From the NCBI RefSeq assembly GCF_013149295.1, contig NZ_JABGCB010000008.1:124001-188000 (forward strand): a stretch of 64,000 nt of DNA, in the 5' to 3' direction. The translations under genes were made by a program, and so were the position numbers. Below the pieces are notes generated by a model that had not been told where the DNA came from, made no database searches, and saw only the letters and a program-made list of their open reading frames with translations. Numbering within the stretch: the stretch's first letter is position 1; every line of letters begins with the position of its first letter. The DNA is from Novosphingobium sp. SG751A (lineage in GTDB: Bacteria; Pseudomonadota; Alphaproteobacteria; Sphingomonadales; Sphingomonadaceae). This document shows positions 40,188 to 48,288 of the stretch, one piece after another.

Positions 40188-41516
40188 TTAAAGCCCTTCC
40201 AGAAAGCGCGTATCCACCCCGCCCGCCACAAAACGCGGATCGGCGGCAATGCGACGGTGGATCGGGGCGGTGGTGGCCACGCCCTCGATGGTCAGCGTAT
40301 CGAGCGCGCGGGCGAGCCGCGTCACGGCGGCGGGGCGATCCTCGCCCCAGACGATCAGCTTGCCCATCAGCGAGTCGTAATAGGGCGGGATCATGCCGCC
40401 GCTGGCAATATGGCTGTCCACGCGGATGCCGGGGCCTGCGGGCCATGCCGCGCGTGTAACCTCGCCGGGGGAGGGGCGGAAATCGGCCTCGGGGTCTTCG
40501 GCGTTGATGCGCACCTCTATGGCATGGCCGCGCGGGCGGATGGCGTCCTGATCCAGGCTGAGCCGTGCGCCGCCCGCCACCAGCAATTGCTGTTCGACCA
40601 GATCGACGCCGGTGATCGCCTCGGTCACGGGATGTTCGACCTGAATGCGCGCGTTCATTTCAAGGAAGTAGAAATCGCCCGTCCGGCTATCGACCAGAAA
40701 CTCCACCGTGCCCGCGCCCTTGTAGTGCAGGCTGCGCGCCAGCGCGACGGCGGCCCGTTCCAGCCCGCCGCGCGTGGCATCAGACAGCATCGGCGCGGGC
40801 GCTTCTTCCACCAGCTTTTGAAACCGCCGCTGGATCGAACAATCGCGCGTGCCCAGATGGATCGCGGTCTCGCCATCGCCCAGCACCTGCACCTCGACAT
40901 GGCGGCCGCTGGCGATAAAGCGTTCGACATAGACGCGCGGGTCGCCGAACGAAGCCTGCGCCTCGGCCATGGCCATGGCGATCATCGGGATCAACTCTTC
41001 TTCGCGCTCCACCCGCTTCATGCCCTTGCCCCCGCCGCCAGCGACGGCCTTCAGCAAAACCGGAAAGCCGGTTTCACGGGCGCGGGCCAAGGCTTCTTCG
41101 GGCGTTGCAGCCTCTCCGCCCGGCACCACCGGCAATCCCGCCGCCTGTCCCACCGCGCGCGCCATCAGCTTGTCGCCCATCGCCTGAAGGCTGGAAATGT
41201 CCGGCCCGACAAAGCTGATGCCTGCGTCCGCTGCGGCTTTCGCAAACCGGGCGTTTTCCGACAGGAAGCCATAGCCTGGGTGGATCGCATCAGCCCGCGC
41301 CGCGATAGCCGCCGCAATCACCGCGTCCACATCCAGATAGCTTTGCGCCGAAGGGGCCGGGCCAACCAGCGCCACCTCGTCGGCCAGCATGGCGGGCAGG
41401 CTGGCCATATCGCCTTGCGAAGCGCCAAGGATAGCGGTCATGCCCAGTCTTTGCGCCGTGCGCGCAACGCGCAGGGCGATCTCGCCGCGATTGGCGATAA
41501 ACAGCCTTCGGATCAT
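40188..41516 (-). CDS. biotin carboxylase subunit (AccC-like)
   Basis: A 442-residue ATP-grasp enzyme: N-terminal RRLFIANRGEIALRVARTAQ, Gly-rich ATP loop KAVAGGGGKGMKRV near 160, bicarbonate/metal region EMNARIQVEHPVTEAITGVD near 280 and the C-terminal YYDSLMGKLIVWGEDR. It carboxylates biotin on the adjacent carrier protein using ATP and bicarbonate. Length equals housekeeping AccC, but the operon partners show a dedicated catabolic carboxylase. ATG 41516 has GAAGGG upstream; 11 bp separate it from the carrier gene. Confidence 0.92.
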   Translation of the reverse strand: MIRRLFIANRGEIALRVARTAQRLGMTAILGASQGDMASLPAMLADEVALVGPAPSAQSYLDVDAVIAAAIAARADAIHPGYGFLSENARFAKAAADAGISFVGPDISSLQAMGDKLMARAVGQAAGLPVVPGGEAATPEEALARARETGFPVLLKAVAGGGGKGMKRVEREEELIPMIAMAMAEAQASFGDPRVYVERFIASGRHVEVQVLGDGETAIHLGTRDCSIQRRFQKLVEEAPAPMLSDATRGGLERAAVALARSLHYKGAGTVEFLVDSRTGDFYFLEMNARIQVEHPVTEAITGVDLVEQQLLVAGGARLSLDQDAIRPRGHAIEVRINAEDPEADFRPSPGEVTRAAWPAGPGIRVDSHIASGGMIPPYYDSLMGKLIVWGEDRPAAVTRLARALDTLTIEGVATTAPIHRRIAADPRFVAGGVDTRFLEGL

Positions 41517-41527
41517 GATTTTTCCCT

Positions 41528-41995
41528 TCAGGCGGAAACAGGGGCCGGCCGGATGTGGATCAGCGCGGCGCCATGGCCGATCGCTTCGGCATTGCCCGCC
41601 ACAAACGCGACGATCTCGCCGCTTACCCCGGCATGGACCGGGTTCATCAGTTTCATCGTTTCGACAATGCCCACCACTGTGTCGGGCTGCGCCTGACTGC
41701 CCAGTTCGACAAAAGGCGCAGCGCCGGGCGCGGGCGCGCGATAAAACGTGCCGGGCAGGGGCGCGCGGATGGCGACAAGGCCCTCGGGCGTGTCGGGCGC
41801 GGCGACACCGGCGGTCTGGACGGGCGCGTGCTGCGCAGCCCATTGCCATTCCTGCGACCAGCCGCCTCCATCCTCATCGCGCCGCACCTTCAGGCGAAAG
41901 CGCGTGGTGGCAATGTCGAGTTCGCGATAATCGCTGCCGTCAAGGATGGCGACAATATCGCCGACATCCTCCGGGCTGAGAAAGGGCGCGCTCAT
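41528..41995 (-). CDS. biotin carboxyl carrier protein (AccB-like)
   Basis: A 155-residue carrier. The C-terminal biotinyl domain has VVGIVETMKLMNPVHAGVSG, with the biotin Lys in ETMKLMN (EAMKM or EAMKLMN in most relatives) and the thumb-type PLPGTFYRAPAPGAAPFVEL seen in AccB. The N-terminal 60 residues (VGDIVAILDGSDYRELDIAT) are an AccB-like docking region. It carries carboxybiotin between the biotin carboxylase and the carboxyltransferase. Its ATG overlaps the stop of the Tm-1-like gene (ATGA). Confidence 0.9.
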   Translation of the reverse strand: MSAPFLSPEDVGDIVAILDGSDYRELDIATTRFRLKVRRDEDGGGWSQEWQWAAQHAPVQTAGVAAPDTPEGLVAIRAPLPGTFYRAPAPGAAPFVELGSQAQPDTVVGIVETMKLMNPVHAGVSGEIVAFVAGNAEAIGHGAALIHIRPAPVSA

Positions 41996-43230
41996 GCCGC
42001 CACCATGGCGGGTTGGCCCAGCAGGCTTCGGGCATGGGCAATGATCGCCTGCGCAAAGGCGGGATCGTTGAAATGGGCGTCGATGGCGTGGAACTGTGCG
42101 TTTTGGGGCATGGCCCGGCGCATATGTTCGGCAAAGGGCGGCGGCAGGCTGGGATCATACAGGTGGCCCAGCGCGCTGTCATGGCTGGAAAAACCGCCCA
42201 GCGGGGTGAAGAAGGCCACCGGCCCCTTGGCCTGCCCCATCATCGCGGCCAGCCTGTCGCCAATGCGTTCCAGGTCGGCCAGATCGGTGCGCACGGCGGT
42301 CAGATGCGGATTGTGCTTATGATAACGCTTGCCGGGGAATTGGGCCTGCGCCGCATCAATCGGGCCGCCGATGATGAAATCGGCATTGCCCGGAGCCCAG
42401 ATCGTGGGAATTCCGCGCGCCATGCCCACCGTGCCCCGCGCGGGGCCGCCATCGGCAAGACCGCCAAACATATGGTCGATGATCTCCGTCACCGACAGAT
42501 CCAGCACCAGCGCCACATCGCGCTCGGCCGCAATCGCGTCCAGCGTCGGCCCGCCCACGCCCGAGGAGTGGAACACCATCACCTCGCAGCCATCGCTCTC
42601 CAGCGCTTGTCGGATCGCGCGGGTGGTCGGCTCTGTGGTGCCAAGCGTGGTCATCAGCACCAGCGGTCGCCCGGAAACCGGCATGCCGTCATAGCCTTTG
42701 GCCATGCCCGCCATGGCCAGAGCGGCGTTGCGATAGACGTCGCGGCTGATCGTGTTGATCCCGGCAATATCGGTGACGGCGTTCATCATGGCGATGTCGC
42801 GCACGCCCATATAGGGCTTGGTAAAACCCGACGCCATGGTCGAAACGATCAGCTTGGGCAGGCCATAGGGAAAGCTTTGCATCAAGGCCCCCGCCAGCGC
42901 CGTTCCCATCGATCCGCCCACCGACAGGATGCCATGGATCGGCGTATGCGCGGCATATTCATGCGCGGCGCGGATCGAGCCTGCGATCATCTTTTCGTGA
43001 ATTTGGCCTTCATGGCCCAGCGCCAGAATGTCGGCAATGGTAGAACCGGCAGCCGTGGCCACCGTGTCCGGCCCGATCTCTGCGCCCCCAAAATCGCGCC
43101 GTACGCTGGGGTCGAGATGCACGACATTGACCCCGGCGCCTTCAAGATGCTCACGCACAAAACGGGCTTCTTCCTGTTTGGTATCCTGGGTGATGATAAG
43201 CATCACATTCTTGCGCGATAAATCGCCCAT
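41992..43230 (-). CDS. Tm-1-like ATP-binding protein (UPF0261)
   Basis: A 412-residue protein of the UPF0261/Tm-1-like family: NVMLIITQDTKQEEARFVRE at the start, HGILSVGGSMGTALAGALM near 115, STMASGFTKPYMGVRDIAMM, then a second lobe with FHSSGVGGPTLDAIAAERDV and DLSVTEIIDHMFGG. The plant Tm-1 domain of this fold binds ATP; no enzymatic reaction is firmly assigned. As the first gene of a biotin-carboxylase operon with a phosphatase, it could be the missing ATP-using activation step or a C-C cleaving partner. ATG 43230 is preferred (GAGAGG upstream) over ATG 43251. Confidence 0.85.
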   Translation of the reverse strand: MGDLSRKNVMLIITQDTKQEEARFVREHLEGAGVNVVHLDPSVRRDFGGAEIGPDTVATAAGSTIADILALGHEGQIHEKMIAGSIRAAHEYAAHTPIHGILSVGGSMGTALAGALMQSFPYGLPKLIVSTMASGFTKPYMGVRDIAMMNAVTDIAGINTISRDVYRNAALAMAGMAKGYDGMPVSGRPLVLMTTLGTTEPTTRAIRQALESDGCEVMVFHSSGVGGPTLDAIAAERDVALVLDLSVTEIIDHMFGGLADGGPARGTVGMARGIPTIWAPGNADFIIGGPIDAAQAQFPGKRYHKHNPHLTAVRTDLADLERIGDRLAAMMGQAKGPVAFFTPLGGFSSHDSALGHLYDPSLPPPFAEHMRRAMPQNAQFHAIDAHFNDPAFAQAIIAHARSLLGQPAMVAA

Positions 43231-43371
43231 CGTGTCTGCATCCTCTCTCATGCCTTGCTGGTCCCTTCGGGGCCGATCCAATTGGATTTGGTCCCTGTTG
43301 GCCGCAGGCTTTTTCTGACGCCGATATTTTCATGGCCGTCCCGGATTGCCTAATGCAATTCGCGCGGTAAA

Positions 43372-43386
43372 TTTCACACCGTGAAA
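43372..43386. promoter_or_regulatory. IclR-type operator, copy 1
   Basis: TTTCAC-ACC-GTGAAA, a perfect 6-bp dyad in the divergent region between the UPF0261 operon and the iclR-type gene, ending 10 bp before the iclR ATG. An identical-arm copy lies at 44215-44229. Confidence 0.65.
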
Positions 43387-43396
43387 CGAGGGTGGC

Positions 43397-44212
43397 ATGG
43401 CTTTGGATGGCGACAATATGGCGCGGCAATCGGGCGTCAAATCGATCCGCGCGCTGGAACGCGGGCTCGATGTGCTGCTGGCGATCCGGGCGGCGGGGGG
43501 CGAGGGACTGAGTCTTAACGCGCTGCACCAGCATCTGGGCCTGTCCAAGGCGACGCTCCTGCGCCTGTTGCAGACGCTGGCCAGCCGGCGGCTGGTGTGG
43601 CGGCGTCTGGCCGATGGCCTGTGGTTGCCGGGCGCGGCGGGCGCGGCGGCGCCTGATCGGGTGTGCCGCATGGCCGAAATCGCCTCGCCGCTGCTGGTCG
43701 AATTGTCGGCGCAGGTGGTCTGGCCCAGCGTGATAGCCATCCCCCGGTTTGACCATATGGAAATCATCGAAACCAATGGTCAGGTCGCCCGCTTTGACTT
43801 TGCCGCGCTGGGGCCGGTGGGGGCAAAGCTGTCCTATCTGCATACGGCCACGGGGCGGGCCTATCTCTCCGCCTGCGCCGATGCAGAGCGCGATGCGATC
43901 ATCGCTCGCCTGACCCCGCCCGACGGCACAGCCGAACAGCGCGAGCAGATCGAGGCGATCATTGCGCAAACCCGGCAGCGCGGATGGTCCACACGCCTGC
44001 CGCATCATCCATGGTCGGACCGTGACCGGCAAACGGTGCTGCGCGACGGCAAGAATTCGATCGCGGTGGCGGTGAATGGCGAGAATGGCCCGATTGCGGC
44101 CATCAACATCACATGGCCAGCCCGCCGCGCCGTGGTGGAGGAAGTGGCGCTGCGCCATTTATCCAGCCTGCAGGGCATAGCAGCGCGCATCGGTGCGTTG
44201 GTTGTTGGATGA
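43397..44212 (+). CDS. IclR-family transcriptional regulator
   Basis: A 271-residue regulator. The N-terminal winged helix is SIRALERGLDVLLAIRAAGG, then LSLNALHQHLGLSKATLLRL and LQTLASRRLVWRR. The C-terminal ligand domain has IETNGQVARFDFAALGPVGA, HTATGRAYLSACADA and the closing AINITWPARRAVVEEV. IclR proteins sense small, often aromatic, acids. It is divergent from the carboxylase operon and upstream of the plus-strand genes, with a matching dyad on each side of its gene, so it probably controls both arms and itself. Confidence 0.9.
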   Translation: MALDGDNMARQSGVKSIRALERGLDVLLAIRAAGGEGLSLNALHQHLGLSKATLLRLLQTLASRRLVWRRLADGLWLPGAAGAAAPDRVCRMAEIASPLLVELSAQVVWPSVIAIPRFDHMEIIETNGQVARFDFAALGPVGAKLSYLHTATGRAYLSACADAERDAIIARLTPPDGTAEQREQIEAIIAQTRQRGWSTRLPHHPWSDRDRQTVLRDGKNSIAVAVNGENGPIAAINITWPARRAVVEEVALRHLSSLQGIAARIGALVVG

Positions 44213-44214
44213 AG

Positions 44215-44229
44215 TTTCACCCAGTGAAA
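44215..44229. promoter_or_regulatory. IclR-type operator, copy 2
   Basis: TTTCAC-CCA-GTGAAA, with the same arms as copy 1. It starts two bases after the iclR-type stop codon and lies 113 bp upstream of the plus-strand ADH gene. Confidence 0.65.
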
Positions 44230-44341
44230 TTTTGAGCCCTTGCGGAGCGACGCCGATTGGATGACCTATAGCAGTCAAGAGCCGGCCCGTAAGAACAAGC
44301 GGGCGCCAAAGGGATGGCAAAGCGGCCTATCGGGGGATGGG

Positions 44342-45358
44342 ATGAAAGCCTGGATCTTGCGCAAAGGGGCGACGAGCCTCGACGCCATGCAACTTGTTGA
44401 GCAGGACACGCCTGTGGCCGGCGCCGGAGAAGTGCTGATCCGGGTGCGCGCCTGTTCGCTCAATTATCGCGATCAGATGATCCCATTGGGCCTGTATATG
44501 GGCGGGCCAGTGACGCAGGACATCGTGCCGCTTTCCGATGGCGCAGGCGAAGTGGTGGCCGTGGGCGAGGGGGTGACCGACCTTGCCGTGGGCGACCGCG
44601 TGGCGGGGATCTTTTTCCAGAACTGGATGGATGGGCCGCCAAACCCTGCGATGGGGCCTGCGCTGGGCGCGGCGGGAGCCAAGGGTATGTTGGCGCAATA
44701 TGTCGCTCTGCCCGCCGGCGGGGTGGTCAAAATCGCGCAAAGCCTGAGTTTTGAGGAGGCGGCCTGCCTGCCCTGCGCCGGGGTGACGGCATGGAACGCC
44801 TTGATGGAGGGCGCGCATCCGGTTTCGGCGGGCGAACATGTTCTGGTGCTGGGCACCGGGGGCGTGTCGCTCTTGGCGCTCCAGATCGCCAAGGCGGCGG
44901 GCGCGCAGGTGATCGCCACCAGCGGTTCGGATGATAAGCTGGCCCGCGTGGCGGCGCTGGGCGCGGATGCAACGATCCAATATCGCACCACACCCGACTG
45001 GGGCGCCAAGGCGGCTGCCCTGTCGGGCAAGGCCGGGGTGGAGCATGTCGTCGAGGTGGGCGGGGCCGGTACGCTGGCGCAATCCATCGCGGCGGTGGGC
45101 TTTGCGGGCGAAATCGCGCTGATCGGGGTGTTGACGCGTGAGGGCAACACCTCGCCCCATGGGCTGATGTTCAAGGGGGCCAATCTGCGCGGCATCTTTG
45201 TCGGATCGCGCGGCATGGCCGAAAGGCTGAACGGTTTTATCGACGCCCATGGCATCAAGCCGGTGATCGACAAGGTATTTCCGCTGGAGGAAGCCAAGGA
45301 GGCCTATGCCTATCAGGCTTCGCCCGAGCTGTTCGGCAAAGTGGTGATCCGCCTGTGA
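44342..45358 (+). CDS. NAD(P)-dependent alcohol dehydrogenase/quinone-reductase-like MDR
   Basis: A 338-residue medium-chain dehydrogenase/reductase without zinc motifs: the N-terminus has RVRACSLNYRDQMIPLGLYM and PLSDGAGEVVAVGEGV, the cofactor fold LVLGTGGVSLLALQIAKAAG. It is closest in pattern to the zinc-independent quinone oxidoreductase-like group, which reduces alpha,beta-unsaturated or carbonyl compounds. ATG 44342 follows CGGGGGATGGG. It is the first gene of the plus arm after the second IclR dyad. Its exact role in the aromatic pathway is unknown. Confidence 0.85.
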   Translation: MKAWILRKGATSLDAMQLVEQDTPVAGAGEVLIRVRACSLNYRDQMIPLGLYMGGPVTQDIVPLSDGAGEVVAVGEGVTDLAVGDRVAGIFFQNWMDGPPNPAMGPALGAAGAKGMLAQYVALPAGGVVKIAQSLSFEEAACLPCAGVTAWNALMEGAHPVSAGEHVLVLGTGGVSLLALQIAKAAGAQVIATSGSDDKLARVAALGADATIQYRTTPDWGAKAAALSGKAGVEHVVEVGGAGTLAQSIAAVGFAGEIALIGVLTREGNTSPHGLMFKGANLRGIFVGSRGMAERLNGFIDAHGIKPVIDKVFPLEEAKEAYAYQASPELFGKVVIRL

Positions 45359-45424
45359 CCTAGGCCGCGAAGCGCAAGAACCAGAGTGCGAGGCATGGAC
45401 TTCGCGCCGGTAGAGGAGAGAGCG

Positions 45425-45979
45425 ATGCAATTGCCGAAAGGGCAAGCGATGGGCTTTGGCGCCCGCGTGGGCCAGACGATTCAGACGGCTTATGTGGTCA
45501 AGGATATTCATCAGGCGATGGACTGGTGGGTGGATGAAGCGAGGGTGGGACCGTGGTTCCTGCTCGACCATTTCCTGGCGCCCGATCATGTCTATCGCGG
45601 CGCACCGGCCACCGCCGATGTCGCCATCGCCATGGCTTTTGCCGGGTCGATGTGCATCGAATTGATCCAGCTGCTGGATGACAATCCTTCCGTTTACAAG
45701 GATCTGATCGACAAGCGCGGCTATGGTTTCCACCATATCGGTGTGGCGGTGAGCGATGTGGATGGCGAAATCCCCACCTATGAGGCGCGCGGCTATACGG
45801 TGGCGTACCGGGCTCAAGTGCCGACCGGCGGCGCGGTGGCCTATCTGGACAATGGGCGCAATGATCCGGGGATGCTGGAATTGATCCCGGCCACATCAGG
45901 CATGGACGAGGCGTTTACCCGCTTTTACGCGGCGGCGCAGGATTGGGATGGCTTTGATCGCGTCAGGCCTTTTGCGTGA
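45425..45979 (+). CDS. VOC (glyoxalase/epimerase-like) family protein
   Basis: A 184-residue vicinal-oxygen-chelate protein with two beta-alpha-beta-beta-beta modules: TIQTAYVVKDIHQAMDWWVD at the start and GYGFHHIGVAVSDVDGEIPT in the second. Metal ligands could be the Gln/His/Glu in QTAYV, HHIG and MLELIP. Members with this pattern occur in aromatic and steroid catabolic clusters as isomerases or lyases without a fixed activity. ATG 45425 has GAGGAGAGAGCG upstream. Its stop overlaps the GTG start of the MFS gene. Confidence 0.85.
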   Translation: MQLPKGQAMGFGARVGQTIQTAYVVKDIHQAMDWWVDEARVGPWFLLDHFLAPDHVYRGAPATADVAIAMAFAGSMCIELIQLLDDNPSVYKDLIDKRGYGFHHIGVAVSDVDGEIPTYEARGYTVAYRAQVPTGGAVAYLDNGRNDPGMLELIPATSGMDEAFTRFYAAAQDWDGFDRVRPFA

Positions 45980-47214
45980 GCGCGCCCGATTCCAAAGCCG
46001 CCATGCGGCGCGGCGTGGGTTATCAGATCTGGGTGGTGGGGCTGCTCAGCCTCAATTTCGGCATCGTTTTTTTCGACCGGAACGCCCCCAATTTCCTGAT
46101 GCCTTTCATCCAGCATGATCTGGGCTTCAGCAACAAGGCCGTCGGCCTGCTGTCCAGCGCGCTGTCGCTGACATGGGCGATTGCCGGATTTGTGGTGGGC
46201 GGCCTGTCCGACAAGATGGGCAAGCAGAAGATCGTGGTGGTCTGGGCCAGCCTCGCCTTTTGCCTGTGCTCATTTGTATCGGGCGCGGCGGGCAGCTTTA
46301 TGGTGCTGTTTGCCGCGCGTTTGTTGATGGGCGTGGCCGAAGGCGGGATCATGCCGGTCAGCCATGCGATGATCGTCGAGGAAGTGGCGCCCGCGCGGCG
46401 CGGCATGGCGATGGGCATCGGGCAAAATCTGGGGTCGAACCTGCTGGGCTCGTTTGTGGCGCCGCTGGTGCTGGTGTGGATCGCCAACACATGGGGCTGG
46501 CGCGAGGGCTTTTATCTGGCCGCGTTGCCCGGCATTGTAACGGCCGCCCTGATCGCTTTCACCCTGCGCGAACCGCCAAGGGAGGCCCATGAACATGCCG
46601 GGCGGCCCAAGGTGACGATGCGCGAGGCCTTTGGCAATCGCAATGTCCTGCTTTGCGCCGTGATTGCCGTGCTGCTGGTCAGCTATCTGGTCGTGTGCTG
46701 GGCTTTCATGCCGCTCTATCTGACCAAGGTGCGGGGCCTCGCGCCCGAAGCGATGAGCTGGATGATGGCGGTGCTGGGCATTTCGGCGGGGCTGGGCAGC
46801 TTTCTGGTGCCCGCCATTTCCGATGCCATCGGGCGCAAGCCGGTGATGATCGGTTTTTCGGCGCTGGGGATGCTGCTGCCGCTGGGCGCGCTCTATTACA
46901 CGGGCGGAAGCTGGGGGCTGGCGGCGATCTTCTTCTTCGGCTGGGGGCTCAATGGCCTGTTCCCCATGTTCATGGCCACGATCCCTTCGGAATCGGTTGA
47001 TCCGCGTCTGGCCGCCACATTGACCGGCATGGTGATGGGCGCGGGCGAGGTGCTTGGCGGTGTGCTCAGCCCTTTTGTGGCGGGGGCTGCGGCCGATGTC
47101 TGGGGGCTGGGCGCTCCGCTGTGGATCATGCTCGGTCTTGCTCTGGCGGCCACGGTTTTGGCCCTGGGGCTTTTGGAATCCGCGCCTGCCGTATTGGCCC
47201 GACGCGGACGTTGA
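45976..47214 (+). CDS. MFS transporter (organic-anion type)
   Basis: A 412-residue carrier with 12 segments. After an 11-residue cytoplasmic start, TM1 is IWVVGLLSLNFGIVFFDRNA; the 2-3 loop is GGLSDKMGKQKIVV; TM4 has ARLLMGVAEGGIMPVSHAMI. The RxxxG/VAEGG pattern fits anion:cation symporters (ACS), which take up organic acids. GTG 45976 overlaps the VOC stop (GTGA), so the two are coupled. It is probably the inner-membrane importer for the aromatic compound or an intermediate. Confidence 0.88.
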   Translation: MSAPDSKAAMRRGVGYQIWVVGLLSLNFGIVFFDRNAPNFLMPFIQHDLGFSNKAVGLLSSALSLTWAIAGFVVGGLSDKMGKQKIVVVWASLAFCLCSFVSGAAGSFMVLFAARLLMGVAEGGIMPVSHAMIVEEVAPARRGMAMGIGQNLGSNLLGSFVAPLVLVWIANTWGWREGFYLAALPGIVTAALIAFTLREPPREAHEHAGRPKVTMREAFGNRNVLLCAVIAVLLVSYLVVCWAFMPLYLTKVRGLAPEAMSWMMAVLGISAGLGSFLVPAISDAIGRKPVMIGFSALGMLLPLGALYYTGGSWGLAAIFFFGWGLNGLFPMFMATIPSESVDPRLAATLTGMVMGAGEVLGGVLSPFVAGAAADVWGLGAPLWIMLGLALAATVLALGLLESAPAVLARRGR

Positions 47215-47233
47215 TCTTGCAAAGGTAGGCATC

Positions 47234-48157
47234 ATGAGCACGATCGAACATTTCTCCACCGCCCGGATCGCCGCCAATGAGCGTCTCGATTTCTGGAACC
47301 GGCTGACCAACGAGACCTATCCCGGCACCTTGGTCGATCAGCGCAAGGATGCCTTTGAGGCGGAGATGCGGCGGTGGAGTCTGGGCGATCTGGTGATGAT
47401 CCGCCCGCGTTCCTGCGGCAGCCTGGTGCAGCGCCGCCCGACCGGATCGGCGCCCGAGGCGGTGGTGCTGCATGTCCAGCATTCGGGCCGTTCGCGCCAT
47501 GAGCAATGCGGAAGGGTGTCGGAACTGGGCGTGGGCGATTTCGTGCTGTCCAGCGCCAATGAGCCTTATCGCATCGATCTGCGCCAGCATGAGTTTCTGG
47601 TGGTGGAAATGCCGCGCGCCGGGTTGGAGGCGCGCCTGCCTGATCTCGATGCCGCGCTGTCGCGCCGCATTTCCGGCGCCACTCCAGGCAGCCGTCTGCT
47701 GCACAATTTCATCCTGTCGCTCTGGCAACAGGGCGATCAGGGCCACAGCGATGCCGCATGGCAGCAGGGCGTGTCCAACGTCTTCCTCGATCTGCTCAGC
47801 CTTGCGGTGCGCGATGGGCAACATCCCGTCCAACATTGCCAGCCTCTGCGTGAGAAGATCAAGACGCTGGTGGACGCCAATCTGGGCTGTGCGCAATTCG
47901 GTTCGATCGAAATCGCGGCGGAACTGGGGGTCAGCGTGCGCACGGTGCAGAACGCCTTTGCCGCGATGGGCACGACCCCTTCGGCCTATATTCTTTCGCG
48001 GCGTCTGGCGCGCGCCTGCGAATTGTTGATCGTCAATCCGACGACGAGTGTGACCGCCATCGCATTTGATCTCGGCTTTTCCGACAGCGGTTATTTCGCC
48101 CGCTGTTTTCGCGCCGCCTATGGTGCCACGCCCTCGCAATGGCGTGGCATGCAATAA
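47234..48157 (+). CDS. AraC-family regulator (AraC_binding_2 sensor)
   Basis: A 307-residue regulator. The N-terminal sensor domain of the FeaR/AraC_binding_2 type is visible in STARIAANERLDFWNRLTNE and FVLSSANEPYRIDLRQHEFL. The C-terminal pair of helix-turn-helices is GSIEIAAELGVSVRTVQNAF and VTAIAFDLGFSDSGYFARCF followed by YGATPSQWR. This sensor type occurs in regulators of phenylacetaldehyde/aromatic amine genes. ATG 47234 follows AAAGGTAGGCATC. It precedes the TonB receptor and the flavocytochrome operon and is the likely local activator. Confidence 0.9.
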   Translation: MSTIEHFSTARIAANERLDFWNRLTNETYPGTLVDQRKDAFEAEMRRWSLGDLVMIRPRSCGSLVQRRPTGSAPEAVVLHVQHSGRSRHEQCGRVSELGVGDFVLSSANEPYRIDLRQHEFLVVEMPRAGLEARLPDLDAALSRRISGATPGSRLLHNFILSLWQQGDQGHSDAAWQQGVSNVFLDLLSLAVRDGQHPVQHCQPLREKIKTLVDANLGCAQFGSIEIAAELGVSVRTVQNAFAAMGTTPSAYILSRRLARACELLIVNPTTSVTAIAFDLGFSDSGYFARCFRAAYGATPSQWRGMQ

Positions 48158-48288
48158 TTTTGCGGCGCTGGTTTTGCGCCTCTGTCCCAACCCCTTGCGC
48201 CCCAGTGCAAGCCAAGGGTTTTTCCATCGCTAAACTCGCAATCGGACGAACCGGTAAAAGACCGGCAGTCAGGAGAGGAACCGTAACT

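Noticed and set aside
38529..41696. A very long open frame on the plus strand across the carboxylase operon
   Set aside because: It is antisense to three well-supported genes, has no domain similarity, and arises from high third-position GC.
40188..41849. A longer start for the biotin carboxylase
   Set aside because: The extension is the carrier gene read in another frame; ATG 41516 has a ribosome site and the conserved family N-terminus.
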